NCBI GenBank assembly: GCA_050331335.1
Contig: JBHJGY010000016.1
Coordinates: 1-49,279 of the forward strand
Direction of reading: 5' to 3'
Origin: Thermohalobaculum sp050331335
Lineage (GTDB): Bacteria; Pseudomonadota; Alphaproteobacteria; Rhodobacterales; Rhodobacteraceae
DNA length: 49,279 bases
Both the position numbers and the translations under genes were made by a program. Below the pieces are notes generated by a model that made no database searches, was not told the origin of the DNA, and saw only the letters and a program-made list of their open reading frames with translations. Shown in pieces: positions 1 through 9,246 of the stretch (position 1 is its first letter; each line of letters begins with the position of its first letter).

Positions 1-115
1 GGACGGCCCCGCGCCTTCGGGGGCCCCACCCACCCGGGCATCCGGCGCGCAGGCGTCGACGGCACGCCCCCCATCGGCCCCCGGAGGCGCGGGGCCAAAG
101 CTCGAAAGGCCAGCG

Positions 116-1288
116 ATGGATCAAGTGGTGATGCAGACCCAGGCGGGCGATCCGGGCGCCTTCGCGCGCTTCGATCTCGCGCGCGTGCCCTCCCCCGCAT
201 TCGTCGTCGACACGGCCCGGCTCGAGGCGAATGCCCGCCTGCTTGGCGAGATCGGGACCGCCTCCGGGGCCACGGTGTTGCTGGCGCTCAAGGCCTTCTC
301 CATGTGGGCCACTGCGCCGATCCTCATGCGCCATCTCCAAGGCACCTGTGCGTCGGGGCTTTGGGAAGCGCGGCTCGGACGGCGGCATTTCGGCGGGATC
401 GTCGAGACCTTCGCCGCGGGCTACAAGGCGTCCGAGATCGACGAGATCGCCGCCCTATCCGACACGGTGGTGTTCAACTCTCCGGCGCAAGCGGTGCGCT
501 TCGCCCCGGCCGCGCGCAAGGGCGGCGCCGACACCGGCCTGCGGATCAATCCGGAGCATTCCGAAGGCGAGATCCCCCGCTACGACCCGGCCGCTCCCGG
601 ATCGCGCCTCGGCCATCCGGTCTCGCGCCTCGAGCCCGACCATCTCGAGGGCCATGCGGGGGTGCATATGCACACGCTTTGCGAGCAGGGCTTCGCCCCC
701 CTCAAGCGCACCTGGGAGGCTGTCGGCCCGGCGCTTGCGCCCTATTGGGGACGGCTCGACTGGATCAATCTCGGCGGCGGGCACCACATCACCCGGGCCG
801 ATTACGACCGCACGGCGCTGACCGCCTTCCTGAGCCGCGTCGCAGAGGAAACCGGCTGCCGGATCTTCCTTGAGCCCGGCGAAGCGGTCGCGCTCGATGC
901 CGGCATCCTCGTCGGCGAGGTCCTCGATGTGATCGAGAACGATGGGCCGATTGCGATCCTCGATGTCTCCGCCACCTGCCATATGCCCGACGTGATCGAG
1001 GCGCCCTATCGCCCGGCACTTCTGGGCGAACCGGAGGAGGGGATTGCCGTGCGCCTCGGCGGGCCGTCCTGCTTGGCGGGCGACGTGATCGGCACCTATC
1101 GGTTTGCCGAGATGCCGCGCCCGGGCGACCGTCTCGCGTTCCTCGATCAGGCGCATTACTCGATGGTCAAGACAACGACCTTCAACGGCGTGCAGCTCCC
1201 TGCGCTCGCGCTTTGGGACCCGGAGGCGGACCGGGTCGAGGTCATCCGACGCTTTGGCCAGTCGGATTTCGAGGGGCGGCTGTCGTGA
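116..1288 (+). CDS. nspC: Carboxynorspermidine/carboxyspermidine decarboxylase
   Basis: A PLP-dependent decarboxylase of 390 residues that removes CO2 from carboxynorspermidine or carboxyspermidine, the last step of the alternative polyamine route. The N-terminal barrel holds the PLP lysine in LLALKAFSMW (Lys59). The C-terminal part has the family's SATCHMPDV segment with the active-site Cys, and GGGHHITRADYD lies at the phosphate-binding site. Length is normal for the family. The ATG follows AAAGG. The stop overlaps the GTG of the next gene by 4 bases, so the two are translationally coupled. A carboxyspermidine dehydrogenase would be expected upstream, outside the window. Whether the product is norspermidine or spermidine cannot be told from sequence. 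In alphaproteobacteria the spermidine role is more usual (inference). Confidence 0.93.
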   Translation: MDQVVMQTQAGDPGAFARFDLARVPSPAFVVDTARLEANARLLGEIGTASGATVLLALKAFSMWATAPILMRHLQGTCASGLWEARLGRRHFGGIVETFAAGYKASEIDEIAALSDTVVFNSPAQAVRFAPAARKGGADTGLRINPEHSEGEIPRYDPAAPGSRLGHPVSRLEPDHLEGHAGVHMHTLCEQGFAPLKRTWEAVGPALAPYWGRLDWINLGGGHHITRADYDRTALTAFLSRVAEETGCRIFLEPGEAVALDAGILVGEVLDVIENDGPIAILDVSATCHMPDVIEAPYRPALLGEPEEGIAVRLGGPSCLAGDVIGTYRFAEMPRPGDRLAFLDQAHYSMVKTTTFNGVQLPALALWDPEADRVEVIRRFGQSDFEGRLS

Positions 1289-2154
1289 GCGCGCCGGGCT
1301 TTCTCGCCTCCGAGCTCACCCCCGCCGAGGCGGCCCCCGAAACCGCGCGCCTCCGGGTGATCCCCGTGCCGCTGGAGCGAACGGTCTCCTACGGTGCGGG
1401 TACCGCAGGCGGGCCTGCGGCGATCCTGACCGCGAGCCAGGAGCTCGAACGGCTGTGGCGCGGCGCCGAGCCCTGTGCCGCGGGCATCCATACCGAGGCG
1501 GCGGTCGCTTGCGACGGTCCGCTGCCCGAGGTCATGGCCCGGATTGCCGGCCGCACCGAGGCCGCTGCGCGCGCCGGCTGCATCCCAATGACCCTCGGCG
1601 GGGAGCATTCCCTCACTTACGGCGCCGTCACCGGGGTCGCGCAGGCCCTCGGCGCCCCTGTCGGCATTCTCCAGATCGACGCCCATGCGGATCTGCGCGT
1701 GGCTTATCAGGGCGAGCCCCATTCCCATGCCTCCGTCATGCATCTTCTGACGGAGGCCGGCCACCGGCTGGCGCAGCTCGGCGTGCGGGCGCTGTCGTCG
1801 GAGGAGGCTGCGGCGCGCGAGCGGCTGGGCGTGTGGTATTGCGACGCTGAGATGCTGGTCACCGGGCAGGTCATGGAGGTGGCGCTGCCCGAGGATTTCC
1901 CCGAGGCGGTGTATCTCAGCTTCGATGTCGACGGGCTCGACCCGGCGATCCTGCCGGCGACGGGAACCCCCGTCCCGGGTGGGCTCGGCTTTTATCAGGC
2001 GTTGGCTTTGATCCGCGCGGCGCTCAAGGGGCGGCGGGTGGTCGGCGTAGATCTTGTCGAGTTGGCCCCCTGCCGAGGCGACCATGTCTCCCCCTTCACC
2101 GCCGCCCAGATCGCTTATGCGCTGATTGGAATTGCCTGCGGCGAACGGGCCTGA
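1285..2154 (+). CDS. speB: Agmatinase / ureohydrolase family protein
   Basis: A binuclear-manganese ureohydrolase of about 289 residues. The family's metal-binding motifs are present in order: GGEHSLTYG, IDAHADLR and SFDVDGLDPA, followed by the TGTPVPGG substrate loop. Agmatinase would make putrescine and urea from agmatine, feeding the decarboxylase encoded just upstream. The start is taken as the GTG that overlaps the preceding stop (GTGA). An in-frame ATG at 1213 would lie deep inside nspC and is less likely. Arginase, guanidinobutyrase or proclavaminate amidinohydrolase activity cannot be excluded from motifs alone, but the neighbour favours agmatinase. Confidence 0.88.
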   Translation: MSAPGFLASELTPAEAAPETARLRVIPVPLERTVSYGAGTAGGPAAILTASQELERLWRGAEPCAAGIHTEAAVACDGPLPEVMARIAGRTEAAARAGCIPMTLGGEHSLTYGAVTGVAQALGAPVGILQIDAHADLRVAYQGEPHSHASVMHLLTEAGHRLAQLGVRALSSEEAAARERLGVWYCDAEMLVTGQVMEVALPEDFPEAVYLSFDVDGLDPAILPATGTPVPGGLGFYQALALIRAALKGRRVVGVDLVELAPCRGDHVSPFTAAQIAYALIGIACGERA

Positions 2155-2647
2155 TCTGTCGCGGGCACGGTCTGAGCATACGTCGCGCGGCTTGGATCGC
2201 ACGGGATTTCCTGAGCCGGGCCGATCCGCGTCACCTTTCCCGCGCTGAAGGCAGGCGGGCAGGCATCGGCAAGGGGCTGTCGGCGGATCGTCGCTGGCGG
2301 GTGGTCTCGTCCGTCGGGGCCGGGATGTCCTGCCGGTGCGCGGCCGCCCAGGTGCCCAGGCGCCCAGGCGCCAGGTTCGGGGTGAGCGCGTCGAGCGCCG
2401 TGCGCCGTGCGCTGGGGCGGGAGTGGCGCGTGAGCGGGCGCACTGCGCCGCAGCAGGCCGGCGCGCCCGCCACCGCATCCCGGCATCGACAGCGATCAAG
2501 GCCCGTGCTCGACCCGCTTTGGGAAATGGTTTGCCGATCTCCAACCCCAACATCTGTGATGGAGACCTGACTGACGCTTGCCGCCTCACGGGTGTCGCCC
2601 AAGACCAAAGACGTCAGCTACAGGCGCTGGCGGGCGCTTATGCTAAG
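2155..2647. other. Intergenic stretch without a recognisable gene
   Basis: This 493-base gap lies between the ends of two convergent genes (agmatinase and the hydroxypyruvate isomerase-like gene). Reading frames through it on both strands are Arg/Pro/Ala-rich and match no family I recognise, so I call no gene. It contains a short direct repeat of GCCCAGGC-like octamers at about 2346-2375. It may hold decayed coding sequence, but I see no positive sign of that. Confidence 0.5.
2346..2375. repeat. Short tandem octamer repeat
   Basis: Three consecutive copies of GCCCAGGY (GCCCAGGT, GCCCAGGC, GCCCAGGC) followed by a partial copy, GCCAGG. The repeat is in the non-coding gap. Origin by replication slippage is likely. 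No function is suggested. Confidence 0.6.
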
Positions 2648-3454
2648 TCAGCCGACAACGGATGCCCCAGGGGTCGCCGACACCCGGCGCGGCGTCCGAC
2701 GCCACGGGGCGAACCAGCCAAGGCCGTCCTCCGTGCGACCGGCCGGCCAGTATTCGCAGCCGATCCAGCCGTCGAAGCCCACCCGATCGAGCACCTCTAG
2801 GAGATGGCCGAGGGCGAGTTCGCCACGGTCCGGCTCGCCGCGATCCGGGACGCCGGCGATCTGCACATGGCGGATGAGCGGGCCCAGGGTCTCGATCCGG
2901 CGGGTCAGGTCCCCCTCGGAGATCTGGCAGTGATAGAGATCGAGTTGAAGGCCGAGATTGGGCTTGCGGACCGCGTCGATCACAGTCCGGGCGTCCTGTG
3001 TCTCCACGAGGTGGTAACCAGGCATATCGCGGGCGTTGATCGGCTCGATTGCGAATTGCTGGTCCGGCGCCATATCGCAAGCCCGGCTGAGATTGGAGAC
3101 ATAGATCGTCCGCGCCCAGGGGCCGCGCGAGACGCCTGCCATTACATGGATGCAGGCCGGCTTTAAAATCGCGGCATATTCCAGCGCCATCTTCATAGAG
3201 GCCACGAAGTCAGGGACCCGACCCGGCAGCGAGGCAAGCCCGCGCTCCCCGGCTTGCCAATCTCCTGCTGGCGTGTTCATCAGCGCGAGCGCCAAGTCAT
3301 GGGTGTCGAGCTCGGTCCGAATCACTTCAGGCGGGTGATCGTAGGGAAGAAGCAGCTCGACAGCGGAAAAGCCCGCCGCCGCGGCGGCCTCGAAGCGCTC
3401 GAGAAACGGCCGATCCGTGAACATCGTGGTGAGGTTCGCTGCGAAACGCGGCAT
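2648..3454 (-). CDS. hyi: Hydroxypyruvate / 2-oxo-tetronate isomerase family protein
   Basis: A xylose-isomerase-like TIM-barrel protein of 268 residues in the Hyi/OtnI group, which interconverts hydroxypyruvate and tartronate semialdehyde or isomerises 2-oxo-tetronate. Characteristic segments are the N-terminal MPRFAANLTTMF with GFSAVELLLPYD, the metal-ligand region FAIEPINARDMPGY with Glu, LQLDLYHCQ with Asp and His, and GCEYWPAG near the end. The C-terminal 20 residues, rich in Arg and Ser, extend past the usual family end. The ATG is preceded by GGAGGA. It is isolated: no glyoxylate-carboligase or tartronate-semialdehyde reductase gene is adjacent, so the exact substrate is uncertain. Confidence 0.85.
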   Translation of the reverse strand: MPRFAANLTTMFTDRPFLERFEAAAAAGFSAVELLLPYDHPPEVIRTELDTHDLALALMNTPAGDWQAGERGLASLPGRVPDFVASMKMALEYAAILKPACIHVMAGVSRGPWARTIYVSNLSRACDMAPDQQFAIEPINARDMPGYHLVETQDARTVIDAVRKPNLGLQLDLYHCQISEGDLTRRIETLGPLIRHVQIAGVPDRGEPDRGELALGHLLEVLDRVGFDGWIGCEYWPAGRTEDGLGWFAPWRRTPRRVSATPGASVVG

Positions 3455-3610
3455 CTCGCCGGTCCTCCGTGCAACGCCCAGCCGGCGGTCCCATTCGGCT
3501 GACGCCGATAGCTGCGTCCCCGCGCTTCCGTCCGATAGATGGACCCCTCATGTGAGTTAGCTGCCGGCGCCCCCACAGGTCAACCGTCCGTCCGCGCCTT
3601 TTTGGCAACT

Positions 3611-4537
3611 TCAGGGCTTGTCGGTGTTCGGCTTGGTGCGCGGATCCGGCGTTTCGAAGAGGTCGAAGAGATCATCGAGCCCAACAAGCCCATCCCCGCT
3701 CTGGGGCTCGTCGGGAGCCAGGTCCGGCACGCGCCCCGGCGGGGCGTGGTTCGGCTCCGGCGCACGGGTGGCCAGATCGTCGCTGAGTTCGGGCGCCCGC
3801 CCGCCGGGCGCATCCGGTTCGCCCGGCGCAGCTTGCGACGGCGTTCCGAGCAGACCGAAGAGATCTTCGACCCCCAGGGGCTCCCCCAATCGGTCGCCAG
3901 CGGGTGTCGCACTCGGATCTGGACTGGCGGCGGGTGGGGCCCTCATCGGTGGATCGAACTCGGGCGGATCGGGCGGCTCGACCGCACCCTCGCCCGCCCA
4001 GGGTCCGCCGGCTGCGAAGAGACGGGAGAGGCCGCCATCCGCAAGGCTGTGGGGGGTCGGAAAGGCCAGGCGCGTCCCGCCGGCAGCCGGTCCGAGCCAA
4101 AAGACCGCTGCATCCGACATGGGGGCCGCGCTGACCGGCACCGGCAACCCGGCACAAAGCGCATCGAGCGCCACCGGCCCTGCCTCGCCAGAGAGCGCAG
4201 CCCTGACGATCTCGGCCGCTGCGCCATACCACGGGGCATCCTCGGCGGCCGCGACACCCGGGAGCGCCACGAGAAATGGGAAACGCCGGCCGACCCGGTC
4301 TCGACTGAGCGCAAAGGCCCCGGAGATCGGCCCCTCCCACATGACACTGGGCGCCGCCCAAAAGTGCCAGACCCCGCCTCCGCCTCCCGTGGCCAGAGCC
4401 GTGGGCAGGGCATGCTGCATCCACTCGTCCCAAGCATTGATCAGCCCCCGGGGGAGCCGACGGCCGATAAAATCGCCCGCAGACGGGGCTTTGCCGTAGA
4501 AACCGGCAGCTGGATTGAGATGTGGCGTCCGGCTCAC
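3611..4537 (-). CDS. tagF: TagF-domain (type VI secretion-associated) protein with repeated DLF motif tail
   Basis: 308 residues. Residues about 9-160 match the TagF/DUF2094 domain: GFYGKAPSAGDF at the start, an AWDEWMQ helix, WHFWAAPS, FPFLVALPG and DAAVFWL. In type VI secretion TagF is a cytoplasmic negative regulator that works against the PpkA-Fha kinase pathway. The remaining 145 residues are Pro/Asp/Glu-rich and apparently disordered. They carry two copies of a short motif, VEDLFGLLGTP (223-233) and LDDLFDLFETP (287-297), each ending in Thr-Pro. The GTG start overlaps the CHAT gene stop by 4 bases (GTGA); longer in-frame starts would run inside that gene. No other type VI component is nearby, so the partner is probably the Ser/Thr kinase at 10.0-12.8 kb (inference). 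Confidence 0.85.
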   Translation of the reverse strand: MSRTPHLNPAAGFYGKAPSAGDFIGRRLPRGLINAWDEWMQHALPTALATGGGGGVWHFWAAPSVMWEGPISGAFALSRDRVGRRFPFLVALPGVAAAEDAPWYGAAAEIVRAALSGEAGPVALDALCAGLPVPVSAAPMSDAAVFWLGPAAGGTRLAFPTPHSLADGGLSRLFAAGGPWAGEGAVEPPDPPEFDPPMRAPPAASPDPSATPAGDRLGEPLGVEDLFGLLGTPSQAAPGEPDAPGGRAPELSDDLATRAPEPNHAPPGRVPDLAPDEPQSGDGLVGLDDLFDLFETPDPRTKPNTDKP

Positions 4538-7206
4538 TCGGTCCCCGTAAGCGCCCGCGCAGCGCGCGACCTGGCCGTCTCCGACACTGCCGCGGCAGCA
4601 GCGCCCCCCGCAGGACCGCCACGCGCCGTTGCAGCGCCGATTACCGAGAAGCTGGCCCAGTAGAACGGGTGGGACGTCTCTGGGACCGCCGCGAGACTGG
4701 ACCTGGCGCTGCGCATCGCCTCGGCCGCGCTTTCCCCCTGCCGAAGTGCCGAATAGAGCCCGTCCATCAGGGTAGCCGTCTCCTGATCGGGCACCAGCCA
4801 ATGCGAGGCGACGACATTGCGGGCCCCGGCATAGAAGAACGCTCGAACCAGCCCAGACAGCGCCTCACCGCCGCTGGCTCGGAAGCCGGTCCCGAGCGCC
4901 GAGGTCGCCCCCCGGCCCCCGGTATCGCAGGCCGAAAGAACCACCAGATCCGCATCCAGCGCGAGTTCCACGATCTCGCCCGCCTCCAGCAGGCCGTCAC
5001 CCTCCGGGGCCCAGGTGGTGGCGAGGGCAGGTTCAGGTAGGCAATCGGCCGAGAGGGGCAACAAGCCATGGGTTGCGAAATGAAGAATACGGGCTTGCGA
5101 GAGATCGTCCGCTTGGAGCGCCACATCGGTAAAGTCTGACCCGAGCCGGACCGATTGCGGCCCCGCGCCGGACACGCGGGCCACGCGGCGCACCTCGTCG
5201 ACGGTCGCAGGCAGCGGGTCCAGAGCGCCGAGCTGGGCGATCACATCGCTGCAAACCGCGGGAGCGCTGCGGGTCGCCAGGATCTCCGGTGCGCGCGCGG
5301 GTCCGAACGGCTCGAAGCCGCCGAAGCCGAGGAACGGCTCGGGCGCGGCCGAGGGGGCGACCTGCCGCAGATGGTGGAATGAGGCGACCGAAAGGGTGAC
5401 GGTAACGGCCTTGCGCGCGCCCAACCACGGGACCCGCGAGTAGTCAAGGGAACCTTCGTTGTAACCGGAAAGATCGCCAGCGACGAAGAGCGAGGGCGGC
5501 ATCGACAACAACGGACCGTCGGGTGCGACAATTACGGTGTCGGCGGCATCTAGTTGCCCCTGCATTGGCAGGAACACCCGATCGTAGATCTCCTTTGCCG
5601 CGGCGAGATCAAAGAACGGGCTATAGACGCTTTCGCGGATGCGTCCGACGAGGCCGGCCGCTTCCGCCTCGCCGAGATCGATCTTTGCAAACTCGAGGCT
5701 GTCGCCGGTCACCGCGGCCACGACGCCGCCGCGGCTGCCCAAGCGGATCTGGAAGAACAGCTCGCCAGGGCGCAGATCGGCTTGGAATGCCTCGAGCGCC
5801 ACGGCGCTGTCGACGATCTGTTCGAAATTCGGCGCAACCCGAGCGACACCATCGCGGGCGCGGACGAGCCTTGCTTGCGCCTCGGCGAGGCGGCTACGGG
5901 TGACCCGGATCGCATTGACATTGCGGGAGGCCGCTGCCGTGAGCCGGTCGAGCGCGGCCGCCTCCCGGTTGACGCTGCGCTCGGCGTCTTGGAGGGTGCG
6001 GATGGCGTCTGCGGCGGCGGAGGTGCCCGCGGAGAGGCGCGCGGCAAGCCGGGCCAGGGTCTCGGACGTTGCGGGATCCCGCAACGTTTGCAGCGCGAGG
6101 AAGATCGTCTCGGCGCGCGCCTGGCTCGGCGGGTCGTCGACAAGCAGCTCGAGATAGGGCGCCAGCGCATCATAGGGGACGCCGCGCCCGCCCTCCGAGA
6201 TGATCTCGAGCGCCCGATCATAGGCAGCCCGGGCTCCGTCGGTATCGCCGGCCTCGAGCCGGATCCGACCTTGCTGCAATCTGAGCAACGCTTCGGGCCG
6301 GGCACCGGCGGCATAGCGGCGGGCGATGCTGACCGCGCGGTCACTCTCGTCTTCGGCCCGGGCCAGGTCGCCGTCCGCCAAAGCGAGATCGGCGCTCAAT
6401 CGGGCGAGCTCGGCGCGGAGCCAAAGCGCATTCGTGGGAGGAGCGGCCTCGAGATGGCCACGCGCTTCGGCGAGCGCCGCGGCGGCATCCGTGCCGGTCG
6501 CCCGGGCGATCGCGGCGCTGACATAGTACGCCTGGGCCAAGAGGATCGCGAGTTCCTCCCGCGGGGTGAGCTGGCCCGGGGTCAGCGCGGCAGCCAGCTT
6601 GACCGCCTCTCCGCCGTTGAGGAGCTTGGCCGTCTCCGGCGGGATCTCCAACCCGTCCGGGCCGATGATGAAGGCAGCGGAGGCAGGGGCGAGTCCGTCG
6701 ACCCCGCGCTCAGCCGCCCCTTCCGCTATGGCCGCCTCTCCCAGCTTGATCGCCCGCTCGATCTCGGCGCGCGCGCCGTCGACATCGCCTCCGTTCAAAC
6801 GGTGTTGAGCGTAGAAGACAGCCGCACGAACCCGGCCGACAAGGGCGCCGGAGCGCTCGATCCCGGCGATCGCTGGCCGAAACAACGCCTCAGCCGGCTC
6901 CAACTCGCCCAAATTGCTCTTGTTGAGCGCAAGATAAAGCTGCTGTTCGAGTTGGGCTGCCGCATCGGCCCCAAACACCTCGCCGGTGCGCAGCGCGCTC
7001 TCCCGATAGAGACTTTCCGCCGCCTCGAAGCGCATCAGCGCATTGTCGGCGAAGGCGCGGCGGCGCAGATCCGGGGCGGCAGCGGCTTCAGCTGTCGCAC
7101 GACCAGTGGCGGCGCGATCCGGGGATTTTGCCAGCTGGGCGCATCCGGCGAGCGCCAAGGCGAGTCCGAGCCAAGCGCCGGTGCGGAGAAAGGACACTGC
7201 GGTCAT
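4534..7206 (-). CDS. CHAT-domain (caspase-like) protease lipoprotein with helical-repeat region
   Basis: 890 residues. The N-terminus MTAVSFLRTGAWLGLALALAGC is a lipoprotein signal with lipobox LAGC, predicting a diacylglyceryl-Cys anchor. It is followed by about 450 residues of Ala/Leu/Glu-rich helical repeats of TPR type, and a C-terminal CHAT domain. The caspase-type catalytic dyad is intact: His713 in ILHFATHGLL and Cys760 in VVLSACDTGG. The CHAT ending NVVASHWLV through HPFYWASF is also present. CHAT domains are cysteine peptidases of clan CD. The start was chosen for the signal peptide and the AGGGAGG upstream; a longer frame to 7338 overlaps the upstream gene and has no support. It lies 49 bases behind the translocator gene and overlaps tagF, so the three form an operon. 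The target and the compartment of cleavage are unknown. Confidence 0.9.
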   Translation of the reverse strand: MTAVSFLRTGAWLGLALALAGCAQLAKSPDRAATGRATAEAAAAPDLRRRAFADNALMRFEAAESLYRESALRTGEVFGADAAAQLEQQLYLALNKSNLGELEPAEALFRPAIAGIERSGALVGRVRAAVFYAQHRLNGGDVDGARAEIERAIKLGEAAIAEGAAERGVDGLAPASAAFIIGPDGLEIPPETAKLLNGGEAVKLAAALTPGQLTPREELAILLAQAYYVSAAIARATGTDAAAALAEARGHLEAAPPTNALWLRAELARLSADLALADGDLARAEDESDRAVSIARRYAAGARPEALLRLQQGRIRLEAGDTDGARAAYDRALEIISEGGRGVPYDALAPYLELLVDDPPSQARAETIFLALQTLRDPATSETLARLAARLSAGTSAAADAIRTLQDAERSVNREAAALDRLTAAASRNVNAIRVTRSRLAEAQARLVRARDGVARVAPNFEQIVDSAVALEAFQADLRPGELFFQIRLGSRGGVVAAVTGDSLEFAKIDLGEAEAAGLVGRIRESVYSPFFDLAAAKEIYDRVFLPMQGQLDAADTVIVAPDGPLLSMPPSLFVAGDLSGYNEGSLDYSRVPWLGARKAVTVTLSVASFHHLRQVAPSAAPEPFLGFGGFEPFGPARAPEILATRSAPAVCSDVIAQLGALDPLPATVDEVRRVARVSGAGPQSVRLGSDFTDVALQADDLSQARILHFATHGLLPLSADCLPEPALATTWAPEGDGLLEAGEIVELALDADLVVLSACDTGGRGATSALGTGFRASGGEALSGLVRAFFYAGARNVVASHWLVPDQETATLMDGLYSALRQGESAAEAMRSARSSLAAVPETSHPFYWASFSVIGAATARGGPAGGAAAAAVSETARSRAARALTGTE

Positions 7207-7255
7207 CGGTCGGCCTCCCTGAGTTTCCGGGCGTATTCGGCCCCGCGCTGCCAGC

Positions 7256-8980
7256 CTAGAAGAAGGTGGTGAGCCGGAACAGCCCCCGGATGTCGTCGTC
7301 TTGGACGAGATCGGAGCTTTGTACCGGCACGGCGACAAACACCTCGGCGCTCACACGGTCGAAGACTTGCCAGCGCGCGCCGGCGCCGAGCGATGTGAGC
7401 CCGGCATCCACGCCGCCGTCGTTCCACACCCGGCCGGTATCGACAAACCCGAAAGCTTCCGGCGCTGCGATGGGCGCGATCTCGAGGATCGCTAAGGGAT
7501 AGGCCAGCTCCAGGCTCGCTGCGAGCCCATGGTCACCGGTGAGGCTGCCAGGGTCGAAACCACGGCCAATCGTGTAATTGCCAAGCGAGAAGGTCTCCAG
7601 GCTGGGCAAGTTGCCGGTCGATGCCTGCCCGCTTGCCCGGCCGGTGAGAACAAGGCCCAGGGGCAGGGCGCGGCGGTAATCGGCATTGAACTGGGCGGAG
7701 ACGAAGGACGGATCCGTCTGAGGCCCGCGGGTCAATCCAGGATCGCCCTCGCTGCTGGCCCCGAGCGCCTCGACACCGACCCGCAGGCCGAGACGCGCAT
7801 CGAGCAGGCCGCCCGCGAGATCGGCCTCGATAACCCGACCGCCGGCATAGAAAACCCGCAGATCTTCGTCGATTTCGATGGGGTCGAAGAGCGCATCGGA
7901 AGTTTGATGGATCACTTCCAGGCCGCCCTCCGCCGTCACCGTGCGCGCCCTGCTGCGGATGATGGTGTATTCGCCGCCGACGCGCACGATCTGCGAGCGG
8001 TAGGTGAGGTCGAGTTCGCTGAGCGGTCCGCCGGTCTCCGAATAGGTTATCGAGCCCTCGACGACACCGCGCAGGCCGGCGATGCCGGTTGGGAAATCGT
8101 AGCTGAACTGGCCGAGCACCTGCTCGCCGATGTCGAGCGAGGTCAGACCGACGGCTTCGAGCCGATCGCCGGAGAGGAAAGCACTGTTGACCGCAGCTCC
8201 GGCGGTAAAGGCTGTGGGGCCGGAGAACTCGGAGGCCAGGTTCGACACGCTCGCAAACCCGTCGACTGCGGCCAGCGTGCCTTCCACGAGAAGCACGAGC
8301 TCGCCGGGGGTCTCGCCCTGGCGCGCCCGTAGCGCCGCAAGAAGGTTGACGCCAGGCAGATCGCGGGCGAGCAAGAGCGCGCGTTCGGCTGCGGCGGCAG
8401 AAAGCGGGCGTTGGCCGATCAGGGGCTCGAGCAGCGCGCGCACTTCTGGCTCGGCCCGGCCGAGATCACCGCGTACCACGACATCGGCGATCTGTGCCTC
8501 GATGATCCGGATCTGGACGACACCGCTCTGGATCCGCTGTGCGGGGATGACGGCCCGGACCGCCAGGAAGCCATCCGCCCGGTAAAGCGCCTCGATGCGG
8601 TCGGTGATCTCCCGCAGGCCGCCGAAATCGACCGGCCGGCCCAACTTGTCCGCAATCAGCTCCCGCAGCCGCGCCTCGTCATAGGCCGTAGCCCCCACGA
8701 AAGCGACGCCCTGCAGCACGAATTGCGGCCCACCTGCTTGAGGAGCGGGCGCCGTGGGCTCCGGTGCGACAAGGCCAGGGCCTCCGGGTTGCGCCGACCC
8801 AGGCCGTTCTGGCCGCTGCGGCTCGAGCAACTCACGGGGGAATAGCTGACCCGCGGGCTGTGCCAACGCCGCTACCTGAGATGTCGCGACCAGCACCAGA
8901 CCCAAGCACCAGCGTAACGCCTGCGTCCCTGCCCGCGCTGTGACCGGCAGTCCATTCCCGCCCGGCATCCGCCTGATCAT
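7256..8980 (-). CDS. ShlB/FhaC/HecB-type outer-membrane translocator (TpsB family)
   Basis: 574 residues. A signal peptide (ends ALAQ, around residue 41) and a Pro-rich linker are followed by a POTRA_2 domain (about 85-165, FVLQGVAFVG to VVQIRIIEAQ), a second POTRA-like segment to about 240, then a beta-barrel with alternating hydrophobic strands ending in RLTTFF. A terminal Phe is typical of BAM-inserted proteins. The lid-loop motif appears as GRGFDPGSLTGDHG. TpsB proteins export large beta-helical partners (TpsA) across the outer membrane. No TpsA with a haemagglutination N-terminal domain is encoded here; instead the next gene is a CHAT lipoprotein. The ATG at 8980 follows GGCGGAG; Met5 is an alternative start. 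Confidence 0.9.
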   Translation of the reverse strand: MIRRMPGGNGLPVTARAGTQALRWCLGLVLVATSQVAALAQPAGQLFPRELLEPQRPERPGSAQPGGPGLVAPEPTAPAPQAGGPQFVLQGVAFVGATAYDEARLRELIADKLGRPVDFGGLREITDRIEALYRADGFLAVRAVIPAQRIQSGVVQIRIIEAQIADVVVRGDLGRAEPEVRALLEPLIGQRPLSAAAAERALLLARDLPGVNLLAALRARQGETPGELVLLVEGTLAAVDGFASVSNLASEFSGPTAFTAGAAVNSAFLSGDRLEAVGLTSLDIGEQVLGQFSYDFPTGIAGLRGVVEGSITYSETGGPLSELDLTYRSQIVRVGGEYTIIRSRARTVTAEGGLEVIHQTSDALFDPIEIDEDLRVFYAGGRVIEADLAGGLLDARLGLRVGVEALGASSEGDPGLTRGPQTDPSFVSAQFNADYRRALPLGLVLTGRASGQASTGNLPSLETFSLGNYTIGRGFDPGSLTGDHGLAASLELAYPLAILEIAPIAAPEAFGFVDTGRVWNDGGVDAGLTSLGAGARWQVFDRVSAEVFVAVPVQSSDLVQDDDIRGLFRLTTFF

Positions 8981-9246
8981 GCTCCGCCCCCTGTCGCCCG
9001 ATGCAACTGCCCGAACTGCGCTGAAGATTTACTCTCTGCCCTCGGAGCGCCGGCCCGGCGGGCGTGTTTTTGTGTTTTCGCATTCAGATTCTGTCATGAA
9101 GGCGCCGGCGAGGCGAGCCCAAATGCTGCTGCGCCGATGCGGTTTCCAAAACCCGGCAACTCCGGCAAAGCTGTGCTAAGGAATGACTGGATCCTGGCGG
9201 TTGGGCTCCGACCCACCGCTTAACCCTAACTGAGCTCGGAGGCCCC
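8981..9246. promoter_or_regulatory. Divergent promoter region between translocator and OmpA genes
   Basis: A 266-base non-coding gap between the minus-strand translocator-CHAT-tagF operon and the plus-strand OmpA-kinase pair. It must carry the promoters for both directions. I could not fix -35/-10 boxes with confidence. A strong ribosome-binding site (CTCGGAGG, about 9235-9242) sits directly before the OmpA-like start. The shared region fits joint control of the two arms (inference). Confidence 0.55.

Noticed and set aside
1156..2589. Long open frame on the minus strand across the agmatinase gene and the following gap
   Set aside because: It is Arg/Pro/Ala-rich, matches no family and runs antisense to a gene with full catalytic motifs; typical of high-GC shadow frames.
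3539..4663. Long frame antisense to tagF
   Set aside because: Composition is shadow-like, and the TagF domain is clear on the other strand.
5554..7272. 572-codon frame antisense to the CHAT gene
   Set aside because: No domain and no start context; the opposite strand carries a lipoprotein signal, repeats and a catalytic dyad.
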